64,000 bases of DNA from Dehalococcoidia bacterium (GTDB lineage Bacteria > Chloroflexota > Dehalococcoidia > Dehalococcoidales > Fen-1064), in the NCBI GenBank assembly GCA_011170375.1, contig DUEV01000001.1, positions 124,001-188,000 of the forward strand, in the 5' to 3' direction. How positions within the stretch are numbered: the stretch's first letter is position 1; each line of letters begins with the position of its first letter. The notes under the pieces are model-generated. The model was not told the DNA's origin, searched no databases, and saw nothing but the letters and a program-made list of their open reading frames with translations. Positions 25,372 to 34,882 of this stretch are shown one piece after another. The position numbers and the translations under genes were made by a program.

Positions 25372-26513
25372 GGAGTACCCCCGGCGGCCAGTTCGTTGAC
25401 CCGCTGTCTGGCCCAGGTATCAGCGGCGATGATGTCTTCTAGGGTAGGGCGTGGGACTGTTTTATGCTCTTCCTGTACCTGCTCTACAAGGCGGGCGATG
25501 TCTGTGAACTTGATAGCCCCGGAAAGGAAGAGGTCAACCGCGACCTCATCGGCGGCACAGAGAACGGATGGACAGGTCCCTCCCTTTCTCCCGGCTTCCA
25601 TGGCGAGCTTGAGACATGGGAATTTGTTAAAGTCTGGCTGCTCGAAGGTTAACTCCGCGAGTTTATCCCAGTCGATTCGTGGCAGCTCCGGATTGGGTAA
25701 GCGTTCCGGGTAGGTAAGGGCGTACTGAATCGGCATGCGCATATCAGGATTGCTAAGCTGTGCCTTTACCGAGCCATCGGTGAACTCGACCATCGAGTGG
25801 ATGATACTCTGCGGGTGAATGATGACCCGGATATTTTCAAAAGGAACATCAAATAGCCAGCGGGCCTCAATTATCTCCAGGCCTTTGTTCATCAGGGTGG
25901 CCGAGTCGATGGTAACCTTCGGCCCCATCTGCCAGGAAGGGTGTTTCAGGGCTTGTGCGGCCGTAACCTGCTCAAGCTGCTGCGGCGAGTAGCTGCGAAA
26001 TGGTCCTCCCGAGGCAGTCAGGATGATTCTAGTGGCTGACTGCGCTTCGCCCTGGAGGCACTGCCAGATGGCGCTATGCTCACTATCGATTGGCAGGATG
26101 CTGGCGCCGCTCGCTTCTGCCTCACGCATGATGATTTCGCCGGCCATGACCAGTGATTCCTTATTGGCCAGAGCGACATTTTTCCCGGCCCGTACCGCCG
26201 CCAGTGTTGCCAATAGCCCTGATTTTCCCGATGTGGCGATAACGACCATGTCTACATGTTCGTGGCTGGCGATTTCCTCCAGTGATAAGGTCTCATAGCC
26301 GGTACCGGTGTCATTCAGCGCGTTTTCGCCTTCGCAGTAGACGTACTCTGGGCTGAACTCCTCGATTTGTTGTCTCAGCAGGTCGAGGTTCTGCCCGGCC
26401 GCCAGCGCGACCACACTGAAACGGGGAGACAGGTTGCGAACGACATCGAGGGTTTGCCTTCCTATGGAGCCGGTAGAGCCAAGAATGGCGAGTCGTGTTA
26501 CTGTGTTGTCCAT
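25365..26513 (-). CDS. dxr: 1-deoxy-D-xylulose 5-phosphate reductoisomerase
   Basis: First committed MEP-pathway enzyme; NADPH-dependent. 382 aa from ATG 26513; another ATG at 26528 is possible, and neither has a strong ribosome site. GSTGSIGRQTLDVVR binds NADPH; ALANKESLVMAG and PIDSEHSAIWQCL carry metal and substrate residues; FTASGGPFR-like ILTASGGPFRSY and MNKGLEIIEARWLFD are also conserved. Followed by rseP with a 7-nt overlap. Confidence 0.96.
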   Translation of the reverse strand: MDNTVTRLAILGSTGSIGRQTLDVVRNLSPRFSVVALAAGQNLDLLRQQIEEFSPEYVYCEGENALNDTGTGYETLSLEEIASHEHVDMVVIATSGKSGLLATLAAVRAGKNVALANKESLVMAGEIIMREAEASGASILPIDSEHSAIWQCLQGEAQSATRIILTASGGPFRSYSPQQLEQVTAAQALKHPSWQMGPKVTIDSATLMNKGLEIIEARWLFDVPFENIRVIIHPQSIIHSMVEFTDGSVKAQLSNPDMRMPIQYALTYPERLPNPELPRIDWDKLAELTFEQPDFNKFPCLKLAMEAGRKGGTCPSVLCAADEVAVDLFLSGAIKFTDIARLVEQVQEEHKTVPRPTLEDIIAADTWARQRVNELAAGGTPC

Positions 26514-26649
26514 ACTACCTACTATCATACAATAAACGTGGGGGTAGGGTCATCGGATTAATGAAGGCATAGATGGATATCAGTGTGTGTGCAGATATAA
26601 AAGCCCTGCCTGGTATAAAGCCTGTAATAAGCTGAAATGTCAACGCCGG

Positions 26650-26865
26650 TTATGATTCCGATTCCATATTATGCCTGAGCCAGGCCACGACTCCTGCTAG
26701 TGCCAGGCTGGCCATGCCAATGCTGCATGATATAGCGGCCAGGGTGGTGAGCTCCCAGTCTCCAGTTAAGTAAGAGAGGTCAGCCAAACCCCAGGCAATG
26801 GCTGCCAGTCCAAGGATGAAGAGGAGCCAGGCACTGATTGTGGTCATAACTCTAAGTGCACTCAT
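26650..26865 (-). CDS. small two-helix membrane protein
   Basis: 71 aa from ATG 26865, with GGAGG 10 nt upstream. Two hydrophobic helices, about 9-30 and 42-63, are joined by a short acidic/aromatic loop, with a short charged tail. An ATG-free longer frame to 26907 would start upstream of the predicted transcript. It lies between cdsA and dxr with its own promoter. No family recognised. Confidence 0.65.
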   Translation of the reverse strand: MSALRVMTTISAWLLFILGLAAIAWGLADLSYLTGDWELTTLAAISCSIGMASLALAGVVAWLRHNMESES

Positions 26866-26907
26866 CTGATACCCTCCGTTGTCTCGGATTCGAGTGGGTT
26901 CAGTCAT

Positions 26908-26936
26908 AGTATATAACTTATACTAGGGTCTGTTAA
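26908..26936 (-). promoter_or_regulatory. promoter upstream of the small membrane protein and dxr
   Basis: Minus strand TTAACA (26931-26936), 17 bp, TATACT (26908-26913). It could also drive dxr-rseP-ispG independently of the rpsB operon. Confidence 0.65.
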
Positions 26937-26962
26937 TAGCACACCTTTTGCCGTGATTGGCT

Positions 26963-27820
26963 TCAGCCTAATCCCTTGTACAGGACAGCGAAGTAGTAGA
27001 CGACGACACCGGCAAAGATGATACTGTCGAGCCGGTCAAGGACACCACCGTGTCCCGGAAAGAGCGTACCTGAGTCCTTGACCTTGGCGTTACGCTTGAG
27101 CAAAGACTCTGTCAGGTCACCAAGCTGACCGAAGACGCTGACGAGTACCCCGAGGATTATCGCCTCTCCGTAGTTGAATCCCTGGATATGGATGGCATTG
27201 TTCAGCCCGAACAGCTTAGTTGGAACGAACAGCAGGCCAAAGACAGCTGCCCCAGTAACGCCGGCGATTGCCCCCTCCCAGGTCTTATTGGGGCTGATTT
27301 GGGGGGCGAGCTTGTGCCTGCCGATGGCACTGCCGATGAAGAAGGCCATTGTATCCGAGGCGATGGTAGCCAGCAGAACGAAGAATATCCAGTTTCGACC
27401 GTCGGCAAGACCTCGAAGTTCCACCACATGCCCGAAGAGCCAGCCCACGTAGAGAATCCCGGCCATGGTCCATGCCCAGCCGACAATCGAACCCTCTTTT
27501 CTACGACGCAGCAGTGCACCAGCAAGGGTGAGTACTATCGCTGAGGCCAGGAGGAGTGGGGTAATCAGGGCGGGGTCGAGGCTGGTTTCTAGGCGTGATA
27601 GCAGGTCCGGATTTCGGCTGATAATGAAAAGTAGCGTGAAAATAAGCCCGAGATAGGTAACTGGGGAGACCTTGGCAGTGTTGCCGAGGCGGTAGAACTC
27701 AAAGACGGCCAATACTCCGAAAATGGCTACTAGGCTGGTGAACCAGGGCTCACCAAACCAGACAGCGGCCACCGGTAGCGGGATGAGAAGCAGTGCTGTA
27801 ATGATTCTTTGCTTGAGCAT
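26963..27820 (-). CDS. cdsA: phosphatidate cytidylyltransferase
   Basis: 285 aa, about seven to eight membrane helices. Makes CDP-diacylglycerol. The C-terminal signature is intact: ISPNKTWEGAIAGVTGA and then DLTESLLKRNAKVKDSG, FPGHGGVLDRLDS. It follows uppS by 11 nt. Confidence 0.94.
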   Translation of the reverse strand: MLKQRIITALLLIPLPVAAVWFGEPWFTSLVAIFGVLAVFEFYRLGNTAKVSPVTYLGLIFTLLFIISRNPDLLSRLETSLDPALITPLLLASAIVLTLAGALLRRRKEGSIVGWAWTMAGILYVGWLFGHVVELRGLADGRNWIFFVLLATIASDTMAFFIGSAIGRHKLAPQISPNKTWEGAIAGVTGAAVFGLLFVPTKLFGLNNAIHIQGFNYGEAIILGVLVSVFGQLGDLTESLLKRNAKVKDSGTLFPGHGGVLDRLDSIIFAGVVVYYFAVLYKGLG

Positions 27821-27831
27821 GCCGGTTTCTA

Positions 27832-28548
27832 CTACAGGCCGCCAAAGCGTCTTTTTCTCTGACTATACGACAGCAGGGCCCGGTGCAAGTCTTTCTTCCG
27901 AAAATCGGGCCAGAGGACCTTGGTGAAGTGGTATTCACTATAAGCAGTTTGCCATAGCAGGAAGTTGCTCAGACGGGTCTCATCACCGGTGCGAATCAGG
28001 AGGTCGACATCGGGTAGGCCGGCGGTATAAAGGTAGTTACTGAAGGTCTCTTCGGTGATATCTTCGGGTTTGATGCCATCAGTCACCAGCCGCCGTGCTG
28101 CATCCACAATCTCGGGACGTCCTCCATAGTTGAGGGCGATATTGAGGGTCAATTGGGTATTGTTTTCGGTGAGCATCGCTGCCCGGGTAATTGCCTCCTG
28201 TAACTCTTCAGGGAGTGACTCGAGGCGACCGATATGACGTATCTTGATGTTTTTCTCATGTATCTCCTGGAGGTAAGAATTAATGACTTCCAGCAGTAAC
28301 TCAAATAATCCGGAGACCTCAGACTCTGGTCGCCCCCAGTTCTCCGAGGAAAAACTGTAAAGGGTGAGGTATTTTATCGGGTACTCATTGAGGTATTGAA
28401 TCATGCGGTGCATATTTTCCGCACCTGCCCGGTGGCCCTGGAGCCTAGACCAACCCCGCCTCTCTGCCCAGCGGCCATTACCGTCCGGCACGATTGCCAC
28501 ATGATTAGGAAGACGGTCAATTTTCCGGGTTGACGCTTTCACAGCCAT
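27832..28548 (-). CDS. uppS: isoprenyl (undecaprenyl-type) diphosphate synthase
   Basis: 238 aa from ATG 28548 (GAGAGGGG upstream); a GTG three codons earlier is less likely. Cis-prenyltransferase motifs: HVAIVPDGNGRWA, the catalytic Asp context, YLTLYSFSSENW, NIALNYGGRPEI, and PDVDLLIRTGDETRLSNFLL with YSEYHF. Makes the C55 lipid carrier from IPP supplied by the MEP enzymes next door. Confidence 0.95.
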   Translation of the reverse strand: MAVKASTRKIDRLPNHVAIVPDGNGRWAERRGWSRLQGHRAGAENMHRMIQYLNEYPIKYLTLYSFSSENWGRPESEVSGLFELLLEVINSYLQEIHEKNIKIRHIGRLESLPEELQEAITRAAMLTENNTQLTLNIALNYGGRPEIVDAARRLVTDGIKPEDITEETFSNYLYTAGLPDVDLLIRTGDETRLSNFLLWQTAYSEYHFTKVLWPDFRKKDLHRALLSYSQRKRRFGGL

Positions 28549-28585
28549 TTTTACCACCCCTCTCCCATTCCCGCGAGCCGGTTTG

Positions 28586-29143
28586 TTAGACCTCCATCAC
28601 TTCCTTTTCTTTGTCTTGTCCGGCTCGTTCAATCTCAGCGATGAAGCTGTCGGTCACCTTCTGTAGTTGGCCCTGGGTGCGTTTGTGCTCGTCCTGTGAG
28701 ATTTCCTTGTTCTTCTCCTGGACTTTCAGTTCGTCCATGACCTCACGCCTCAGGTTGCGTATTGACACCTTGCCCTCTTCGACTCTACGCCGGACCACCT
28801 TGATGAGTTCCTGTCGGCGTTCCTCGGTAAGGGGCGGGATGTTCACCCGAATGACACGACCATCGTTCGTCGGGTTCAAACCGAGATCGGATGTCAGAAT
28901 GGCTTTCTCAATGCTCGTGATGCCTCCCCTGTCCCAGGGCTGGATGACGAGGAGATTTGGACCAGGTACAGAGATTCCGGCGAGCTGGTTAAGTGGCAGG
29001 GTACTGCCGGCGTATTCTACCTTGAGGTGCTCTATCAGGCCAGGCGAGGCACGCCCGGTACGGATGGTGGCCAGCTCTTTCTGCAGCGCCTCCACTGACT
29101 TTTGCATCTTTTGTTCGATGTTGTGGAGAGGCTGTTCGCTCAT
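28586..29143 (-). CDS. frr: ribosome recycling factor
   Basis: 185 aa, normal length. [55 protein letters not shown]-like [18 protein letters not shown] and the C-terminal helix are diagnostic. It splits post-termination ribosomes with EF-G. Overlaps pyrH by 4 nt. Confidence 0.96.
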   Translation of the reverse strand: MSEQPLHNIEQKMQKSVEALQKELATIRTGRASPGLIEHLKVEYAGSTLPLNQLAGISVPGPNLLVIQPWDRGGITSIEKAILTSDLGLNPTNDGRVIRVNIPPLTEERRQELIKVVRRRVEEGKVSIRNLRREVMDELKVQEKNKEISQDEHKRTQGQLQKVTDSFIAEIERAGQDKEKEVMEV

Positions 29144-29871
29144 CGTGTCTTCTCGTCAGATACCACGGTTCCAATATGCTCGCCCATAACAGCTCGCTCG
29201 ATACTGTTTTGCTCCATGAGGTCAAAGACGATTATGGGTAGCTTGTTCTCCAGGCAGAATGACAAGGCAGTAGCATCCATGACTTCAAGGCGCATGTTCA
29301 GGGCATCGAGGTAATTAAGTGATTCGAACTTTTTAGCATTTGGGTCTTTACGGGGGTCAGCGTCGTAAACACCGTCAACGTTGTTCTTAGTCATCAGGAG
29401 TGCCTCGGCTTCTATCTCTATCGCCCGCAGGGCAGCGGCTGTGTCGGTGGTCATGTAGGGGTTGCCGGTGCCACCAGCGAAGATGACCACCCTGCCTTTC
29501 TCCAGGTGACGGATAGCCCGCCGTCTGATATACGGTTCGGCTACCTGCTGAACGTTTATGGCAGACTGAGTACGAGTAACTACCTCTTCCCTTTCCAGGG
29601 CATCCTGAAGAGAGAGGGCATTAATTATCGTGGCCAGCATACCAGCATAGTCAGCAGTCGCCCTGTCCATTCCTACCTGTGCTGCTTCGGCCCCACGCCA
29701 GATGTTGCCGCCACCGACAACCACAGCAACGCCAACACCCATATCGGCGACTCGTTTGATTTGCTTGGCTATCCTCGTCGAGACCGAAGGGTCGATTCCG
29801 TAGTCCGTGCCTCCGCTGAAAGCCTCACCGCTTAGCTTGAGCAGGATACGCCTATACTTATGAGCAGTCAT
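29140..29871 (-). CDS. pyrH: UMP kinase
   Basis: 243 aa. [27 protein letters not shown], the segment [20 protein letters not shown], and [21 protein letters not shown] are typical of bacterial hexameric UMP kinase. Part of the conserved rpsB-tsf-pyrH-frr order. Confidence 0.96.
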   Translation of the reverse strand: MTAHKYRRILLKLSGEAFSGGTDYGIDPSVSTRIAKQIKRVADMGVGVAVVVGGGNIWRGAEAAQVGMDRATADYAGMLATIINALSLQDALEREEVVTRTQSAINVQQVAEPYIRRRAIRHLEKGRVVIFAGGTGNPYMTTDTAAALRAIEIEAEALLMTKNNVDGVYDADPRKDPNAKKFESLNYLDALNMRLEVMDATALSFCLENKLPIIVFDLMEQNSIERAVMGEHIGTVVSDEKTR

Positions 29872-29902
29872 GTGCCCTCTTCATAACTTGCTCCGGGCAT
29901 GG

Positions 29903-30460
29903 CTAGCCGTCTGCGCTGGCCGTGCTCTTTTTCTCAAGTTCGGCTATTCTGGCTTCCGCCTGCCCCAGTTCGAATCTAGCGAATCTACTTACTCGGATGT
30001 TCTCCCGGACCTTGGCCGCAGTCTCGGTAATGAGGTCCTGAATTGTTTTCTGTGGGTCCTTGATGAAGGGCTGAAGTAGCAGACAGGCTATCTCTGGGTC
30101 GGTATCGGTGTCCTTAGGGATTTGGTCCTCACCGATACATATGGGTTCTTGGGCGGCTATCTGCATTGCCAGATCGTGTGCCAGTTCCTGGAATTCTGCG
30201 GTACGGGCTACGAAGTCGGTCTCGCAGTTAAGTTCGACCATCGCCCCGATGCGGCCACCGGTGTGGATATAGGTCTCAATCAGTCCCTGGGAAGCAGCAC
30301 GGTTGCTCTTTTTTTCTACACGGACCAGATTCTGCTCCTTCAGAATCTGCAGGGCTTTCTCCTTGTCCCCTTTGGTCTGTACAAGGGCATTTCGGCAGTC
30401 CATAATACCAGCACCAGACAGGTCCCTGAGCTCCTTGACTCTCTCCGTTGAAATGTCCAT
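29903..30460 (-). CDS. tsf: elongation factor Ts, short form
   Basis: 185 aa. The N-terminal UBA-like domain (RVKELRDLSGAGIMDCRNAL) and TDFVART core motif for EF-Tu nucleotide exchange are present. The protein is about 100 residues shorter than E. coli EF-Ts, lacking one half of the duplicated core domain. The ends are in register with neighbours, so this is a natural short form and not a truncation. Follows rpsB by 4 nt. Confidence 0.94.
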   Translation of the reverse strand: MDISTERVKELRDLSGAGIMDCRNALVQTKGDKEKALQILKEQNLVRVEKKSNRAASQGLIETYIHTGGRIGAMVELNCETDFVARTAEFQELAHDLAMQIAAQEPICIGEDQIPKDTDTDPEIACLLLQPFIKDPQKTIQDLITETAAKVRENIRVSRFARFELGQAEARIAELEKKSTASADG

Positions 30461-30464
30461 CTTG

Positions 30465-31253
30465 TTAATTATCGTCTGGGGTGAAGACCAAAGGTTCAGA
30501 GGTTATATCAAATTCCTCTTCTCCAGGGCTCTCCTCTCCCTCTCCTTCCTCGGCGATGGCCATTGCCGCTTCGGCTTTGCCCTCGAGCACTGAGTCAGCA
30601 ATTTTACTGCATATCAGCCTGATTGCCCGGATAGCGTCATCATTGGCCGGAATCGGATAATCAATATCGGTGGGGTCGGAATTCGAGTCTACTATTGCGA
30701 TAATCGGTATTCCTACTCGCTTCGCCTCGGCAATGGCAATGTTTTCTTTGGTGGTATCAACCACAAACAGGGCAGCCGGTGGGCTGGTCATCTCTTTGAA
30801 TCCACCCATCTGCTGGTTGAGGCGGACAATCTCCTCCTCAATCTTCATGGCTTCTTTCTTCGGGAGATTGCTGAAGCCTCCCCTGGACTGCTGGTCCTCG
30901 AGGTGTACCAGATAGTCAATGCGTGTCTGGATGGTCTCGAAGTTGGTCAAGGTGCCACCGATCCAGCGATGATTCACGTAATACATCCCGCACCGCTCAG
31001 CTTCTTCCTGTACAGCATCATGGGCCTGTTTCTTGGTGCCCAGAAACAGGACATTACCACCATCGGCTGCTAGCTGCCGGACAAATTCGCAGGTCTTTTC
31101 AAGCATGGCGGCTGTCTGCTGGAGATCGATAATATGTATGCCGTCTCGCTTGGCGAAGATATAAGGCTTCATACGGGGATGCCAGCGACTTGTCTGGTGC
31201 CCGAAGTGCGCTCCGGATTCGAGGAGTTCTTTAATTGAAATAGGTTCTGACAA
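30465..31253 (-). CDS. rpsB: 30S ribosomal protein S2
   Basis: 262 aa, TTG start 5 nt after [36 protein letters not shown] and the region [20 protein letters not shown] are conserved. The acidic C-terminal tail ([15 protein letters not shown]) is longer than in E. coli. First gene of the rpsB-tsf-pyrH-frr-uppS-cdsA operon. Confidence 0.96.
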   Translation of the reverse strand: MSEPISIKELLESGAHFGHQTSRWHPRMKPYIFAKRDGIHIIDLQQTAAMLEKTCEFVRQLAADGGNVLFLGTKKQAHDAVQEEAERCGMYYVNHRWIGGTLTNFETIQTRIDYLVHLEDQQSRGGFSNLPKKEAMKIEEEIVRLNQQMGGFKEMTSPPAALFVVDTTKENIAIAEAKRVGIPIIAIVDSNSDPTDIDYPIPANDDAIRAIRLICSKIADSVLEGKAEAAMAIAEEGEGEESPGEEEFDITSEPLVFTPDDN

Positions 31254-31280
31254 GGTGCCTCCCTTTTTAGACTAATACCA

Positions 31281-31310
31281 AGTATATCATACGATTTCAA
31301 GCACGAGCAA
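31281..31310 (-). promoter_or_regulatory. rpsB operon promoter (extended -10)
   Basis: Minus strand TTGCTC (31305-31310), 18 bp, TATACT (31281-31286) preceded by TGA. The leader before the rpsB TTG is about 20 nt. Confidence 0.72.
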
Positions 31311-31366
31311 TACTAGAGGTGAGTACCGGTTGTTTCTCTTACGGCTCACGGTGATACTAAGGGGGA

Positions 31367-31395
31367 TTGACAAAGCCGCTGGTGGGGATTAAACT
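31367..31395 (+). promoter_or_regulatory. promoter of the NfeD-SPFH operon
   Basis: TTGACA (31367-31372), 17 bp, TAAACT (31390-31395), about 50 nt before the ATG at 31450. Confidence 0.75.
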
Positions 31396-31449
31396 CAAAT
31401 CCACCTGATGTCTTCGAATGCGTAGAATCGATAGAGAAGGACTGGCACA

Positions 31450-31908
31450 ATGGAAGGATTTGCTGACCAGTGGTTGTGGCTTATATTCATAGGGGTAGGT
31501 CTTATGCTAGCTATCTTGGAACTGTTTGGTGGAGTCGACACCGAGCTGGACCTGGTGGCGGTGGGTTCTGCTTTTATCATCGGTGGTCTGGCGGGATGGC
31601 CATTTGAGTGGTGGCTGGTAGCCGTACTGGTCACCAGCCTGCTCTGCATTGTCTACGTGGCCATCGGCAGGCGGTACATCAAACGGTGGGTCCAGCCCAA
31701 GGAGTCCAAGACTAATGTCGATGCCATCATAGGCAGAGAGGGCGTCGTTGTTAAGAGCATCGCTAAGAATAGCTCTGGTCGGGTCAGAGTGGGTAGCGAG
31801 GAGTGGCTTGCCAGTGCCGAAGAGGACTTCGATGAAGGCGCCGAGGTTGTTGTTACCGCCGTTCGCGGCGCTACTCTGATTGTTACCAAAACCAATGGAG
31901 GTAATTAA
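31450..31908 (+). CDS. NfeD-family membrane protein
   Basis: 152 aa. Two to three membrane helices in residues 5-72 are followed by a soluble OB-fold (about 90-150: [20 protein letters not shown], then [15 protein letters not shown]). NfeD proteins are usually encoded with SPFH partners and thought to help organise membrane microdomains. The SPFH gene starts 2 nt downstream, matching that pairing. Confidence 0.88.
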   Translation: MEGFADQWLWLIFIGVGLMLAILELFGGVDTELDLVAVGSAFIIGGLAGWPFEWWLVAVLVTSLLCIVYVAIGRRYIKRWVQPKESKTNVDAIIGREGVVVKSIAKNSSGRVRVGSEEWLASAEEDFDEGAEVVVTAVRGATLIVTKTNGGN

Positions 31909-31910
31909 AA

Positions 31911-32825
31911 ATGAATCCGGGTTATATAGTATTAATAATACTCCTTGCCCTGGCAGTCGTCTTACTAATAAGGGCTATAATCGTCATAAGACAATACGAG
32001 AGGGGCCTTGTCGAGCGGCTGGGCCGCTATAAGGAGACATTAGACCCGGGGCTTCATTTCCTTTTCCCGTTTATCGATCGCCTGGCTGGCAGGGTTGATA
32101 TGCGGGAGATGGTGCTTGATATCGAGCCCCAGCCGGTCATCACCATGGACAACGTCACCGTGACAGTAGACGCTGTTATCTACTCGTATGTAACCGATGC
32201 TAAGGCCGTCAGCTATGAAGTCCAGAACTTCAATGTCGCCGTCAGCAAGCTGGCACAGACCAACATCAGGAACGTTATCGGTGAGATGAGCCTCGACGAG
32301 ACGCTGACCTCGAGGGAGCGTATCAACGCCGCCCTGCGGCAGACCCTTGATGAGGCTACCGATAAGTGGGGGGTCAAGGTGACGAGGGTGGAGGTCAAGG
32401 AGATTGAGCCGCCCCGCGACATCGCCGATGCTATGAGCAAGCAGATGAAAGCCGAGCGGGAGAAACGTGCTGTTATTCTTGAGGCAGAAGCATATCGACA
32501 GAAGCAGATTCTCGAGGCCGAAGGAGACAAGCAGAACGCTATTCTGGTGGCTGAGGGCAACAAGCAGCGGGAGATTCTGATTGCCGAGGGTGATCGGCAG
32601 GCAGCCATCCTCCGGGCTGAGGGTGAGGCCAAAGCGATTGAGGAGGTCTCCAAAGCCGCCGATACTTTCTTTATTGGTAATGCCCAGCTCCTGAAGCAGT
32701 TTCAGGTGACCCAGGCGTCACTTGAAGACAATACCAAGCTCGTCATCTCCGACCAATCGAGGCTGATTAACGTGCTGGGACTGGGAGAGGCCTTGAGGGG
32801 CGGCGATAGCGAAAAGAAGACCTGA
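31911..32825 (+). CDS. SPFH/stomatin-like membrane protein
   Basis: 304 aa. An N-terminal membrane helix (about 5-26) precedes the SPFH domain: [20 protein letters not shown], then [12 protein letters not shown] and [18 protein letters not shown] long coiled coil follows (about 180-250), built on repeats of EAEG.KQ-type heptads. Resembles QmcA/stomatin rather than a protease-linked HflK/C. The partner NfeD gene is directly upstream. Confidence 0.92.
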   Translation: MNPGYIVLIILLALAVVLLIRAIIVIRQYERGLVERLGRYKETLDPGLHFLFPFIDRLAGRVDMREMVLDIEPQPVITMDNVTVTVDAVIYSYVTDAKAVSYEVQNFNVAVSKLAQTNIRNVIGEMSLDETLTSRERINAALRQTLDEATDKWGVKVTRVEVKEIEPPRDIADAMSKQMKAEREKRAVILEAEAYRQKQILEAEGDKQNAILVAEGNKQREILIAEGDRQAAILRAEGEAKAIEEVSKAADTFFIGNAQLLKQFQVTQASLEDNTKLVISDQSRLINVLGLGEALRGGDSEKKT

Positions 32826-32952
32826 GGGAGCAGTTAACATTAGGCCTATATCATTTTGTTGTCTGCAAGAGTATTCTGGGCATTTGTGTAAAAGGAAACC
32901 GAGGACTGGCGGATTTGCTTTAATTAACGATTACCTTTTGAATAGTCGAGTT

Positions 32953-34698
32953 TTAGTCTTCAAGCGTCACGAATCGGTTAGCTAAATCTTTGGCCTCAGG
33001 GAGCGTTTTCATCCAGAATTCCTTATTTTCCGGGTCGCCGGCGCCAAAGAGGTGGTCATACTTTACCCGGTCTTCACTGGCGGGCATCCGCTCAACAGCC
33101 CGGACGGCCAGCTCGCGTAGCTGGCGGGCACTGGCCAGGCGCGAATTCAGGACAATATAGTGCAAGCCAAGCTTCTCCACTGACTGTATCTCTCGACCCA
33201 TCTCCCGCCCCGCCTCTCGGAACTGGGTAAGGACGACCAGCGCCCGGTCACCCAGGCCTAGAGAAGGGAGCTCGTACTCGTTCCAGGCGGGAATACGGCT
33301 GAGCAGGTCGGTACCCTTGGGCCGGGAAGCCATCCGCTCTTTCATCTCAGCCACGCTGGAGCCTGAGCTTCCGGCCAGCACGAAGACACACGGTCTGCCC
33401 TCAGCGACTGCTGTGTCCAGGCACGGCAGAAGCGTTGCGTACGGCCAGGCCTCATTGGGCTTGGCATCAATCTCATCTACCAGACAGAGGTGAGGCTTGT
33501 CATCAGCCCCGAGCTGACCCAGGCCAGAGAGGAACTCGGGCTCACCGCAAGCCGCTAGGTTGAGCTCATGGTAGCCGACAGACTCGCCAAGCGAGTCGGC
33601 AATCTGCTGGACAAGGTAGGTCTTGCCGCTCCCCGGTGCCGCCCAGATAAGGTGGTTTTCGCGCTTGTGGCCGGGGAGACTGAACCCATCGGCAATCTTC
33701 TGGCGGACATCCTTAAGGTGGTAGCGCACTTCCTCCTGATAGCAGGTGTAGTTGCCGACAACACGGTAGCGTGACAGGCTGACCCAGTCCAGACTGGCAA
33801 TGAGTGACTGTGCTTCCCGGGCAACGGGTTCACTGGGGGTTGTGGCTATTGGCTGACCAGCGGTTGGCTCAGCCACTGCGGGGGCACTGTCCGTGTCACC
33901 AAGGAACTCGAAAATGGCCCGCAGTACCGACTCAGAATCGCCAAACTGTGGAGGGTGTATGTTTCCTTCCAGAGGGATAAAGCGGGCATTGGGAATCAAA
34001 GCCGCCAGCTCTCTACCACACCGGAAAGGTATGGCGCGGTCTCGTTCGCGGTGAAGCACCAGTGTTGGAACTCGAAGCGTGGGCAGCAGATGTGTCACAT
34101 CAGCTTTATATGTCACGTCGAGGAGTTTAGCGGCCATCTCTGCGGTGCAAGCCTGACGCTGAGTAATGGCGGATGTCTCAAGCCTGGCGGCGTCCGCTCC
34201 GGGGTTGAAAAGGTCGGCCAGAGTCCTTGAAGCGATTCCCCAGTTAGCCCGAACCAGTGAAATCATCGATGTCTGCATTTCCTCTGTAGAGACCATACTA
34301 CCACGGGCATAGGTATCGTAAAGGACGAGGTGGGTAATACGCCGGGGATGCCTGGCAGCATAGGTCACAGCAGTAGGACCGCCCTGTGATACACCGAATA
34401 GTGCCAGGCTTTTCGGCTTCAGATGGTCAATAATGGCTTCCAGGTCCCGGACCTCGGAATCGAGTGAAAAGTCCGTTCGGTTTCGGTCGGACAGCCCACA
34501 GCCGCGCTTATCGTAAGAGACACATGTATGATGACGTGCTATCTTTTCCACATACGCGCGATAATTGGGGTCTCGCCACGCCGCCTCAAGATGAGTAACC
34601 CAACCTGGAGGAGTAACCAACACTGGCCCCTGGCCCACGGCGGCGTAGGCTAGACGGGCACCGTCAGGAGTGGTGCAAAAGTGAATCTGTCGTTCCAC
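32953..34698 (-). CDS. alpha/beta-hydrolase fused to an AAA-like P-loop ATPase
   Basis: 581 aa, GTG start 8 nt after GGGAGGG. Residues 1-265 are an alpha/beta hydrolase with nucleophile Ser104 (GVSQGG), a likely acid Asp220 and His248 (EGNIHPP). A Pro/Ala/Thr-rich linker runs from about 268 to 295. Residues 310-560 carry Walker A APGSGKT (Lys359), Walker B LCLVDEID (Asp408, Glu409) and a possible sensor/Arg region near RIPAWNEYE. Similar hydrolase domains head LuxR or cyclase proteins, suggesting a ligand-sensing role; this ATPase combination is not one I recognise. No partner gene is evident. Confidence 0.85.
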   Translation of the reverse strand: MERQIHFCTTPDGARLAYAAVGQGPVLVTPPGWVTHLEAAWRDPNYRAYVEKIARHHTCVSYDKRGCGLSDRNRTDFSLDSEVRDLEAIIDHLKPKSLALFGVSQGGPTAVTYAARHPRRITHLVLYDTYARGSMVSTEEMQTSMISLVRANWGIASRTLADLFNPGADAARLETSAITQRQACTAEMAAKLLDVTYKADVTHLLPTLRVPTLVLHRERDRAIPFRCGRELAALIPNARFIPLEGNIHPPQFGDSESVLRAIFEFLGDTDSAPAVAEPTAGQPIATTPSEPVAREAQSLIASLDWVSLSRYRVVGNYTCYQEEVRYHLKDVRQKIADGFSLPGHKRENHLIWAAPGSGKTYLVQQIADSLGESVGYHELNLAACGEPEFLSGLGQLGADDKPHLCLVDEIDAKPNEAWPYATLLPCLDTAVAEGRPCVFVLAGSSGSSVAEMKERMASRPKGTDLLSRIPAWNEYELPSLGLGDRALVVLTQFREAGREMGREIQSVEKLGLHYIVLNSRLASARQLRELAVRAVERMPASEDRVKYDHLFGAGDPENKEFWMKTLPEAKDLANRFVTLED

Positions 34699-34716
34699 GG
34701 TTGATACCCTCCCTTG

Positions 34717-34765
34717 CCTGACAGGAACTACAAGGTGAGGCAGGAACCATTGTAGTCCTGTCGGG
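34717..34765 (-). other. long hairpin in the leader of the hydrolase-ATPase gene
   Basis: Arms 34717-34733 and 34750-34765 pair over about 16 bp with one bulged base and a 16-nt loop. No T tract follows on the minus strand, so it is not a standard terminator. It lies 19 nt before the GTG start and 117 nt after the LhgO-like stop. Confidence 0.6.
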
Positions 34766-34882
34766 AGCGGGTGTCAATATGACCGGCTGGACAAAACAAA
34801 GGCTGGCTTTTCGCTATATGGTTAGGTGCAAACTAGCGGGCAATAAAATACCACATTGTGAAACGTGCGGGTTCGTATCTTG

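Noticed and set aside
34717-34765. Terminator for the LhgO-like gene.
   Set aside because: No T tract on the 3' side in the minus direction.
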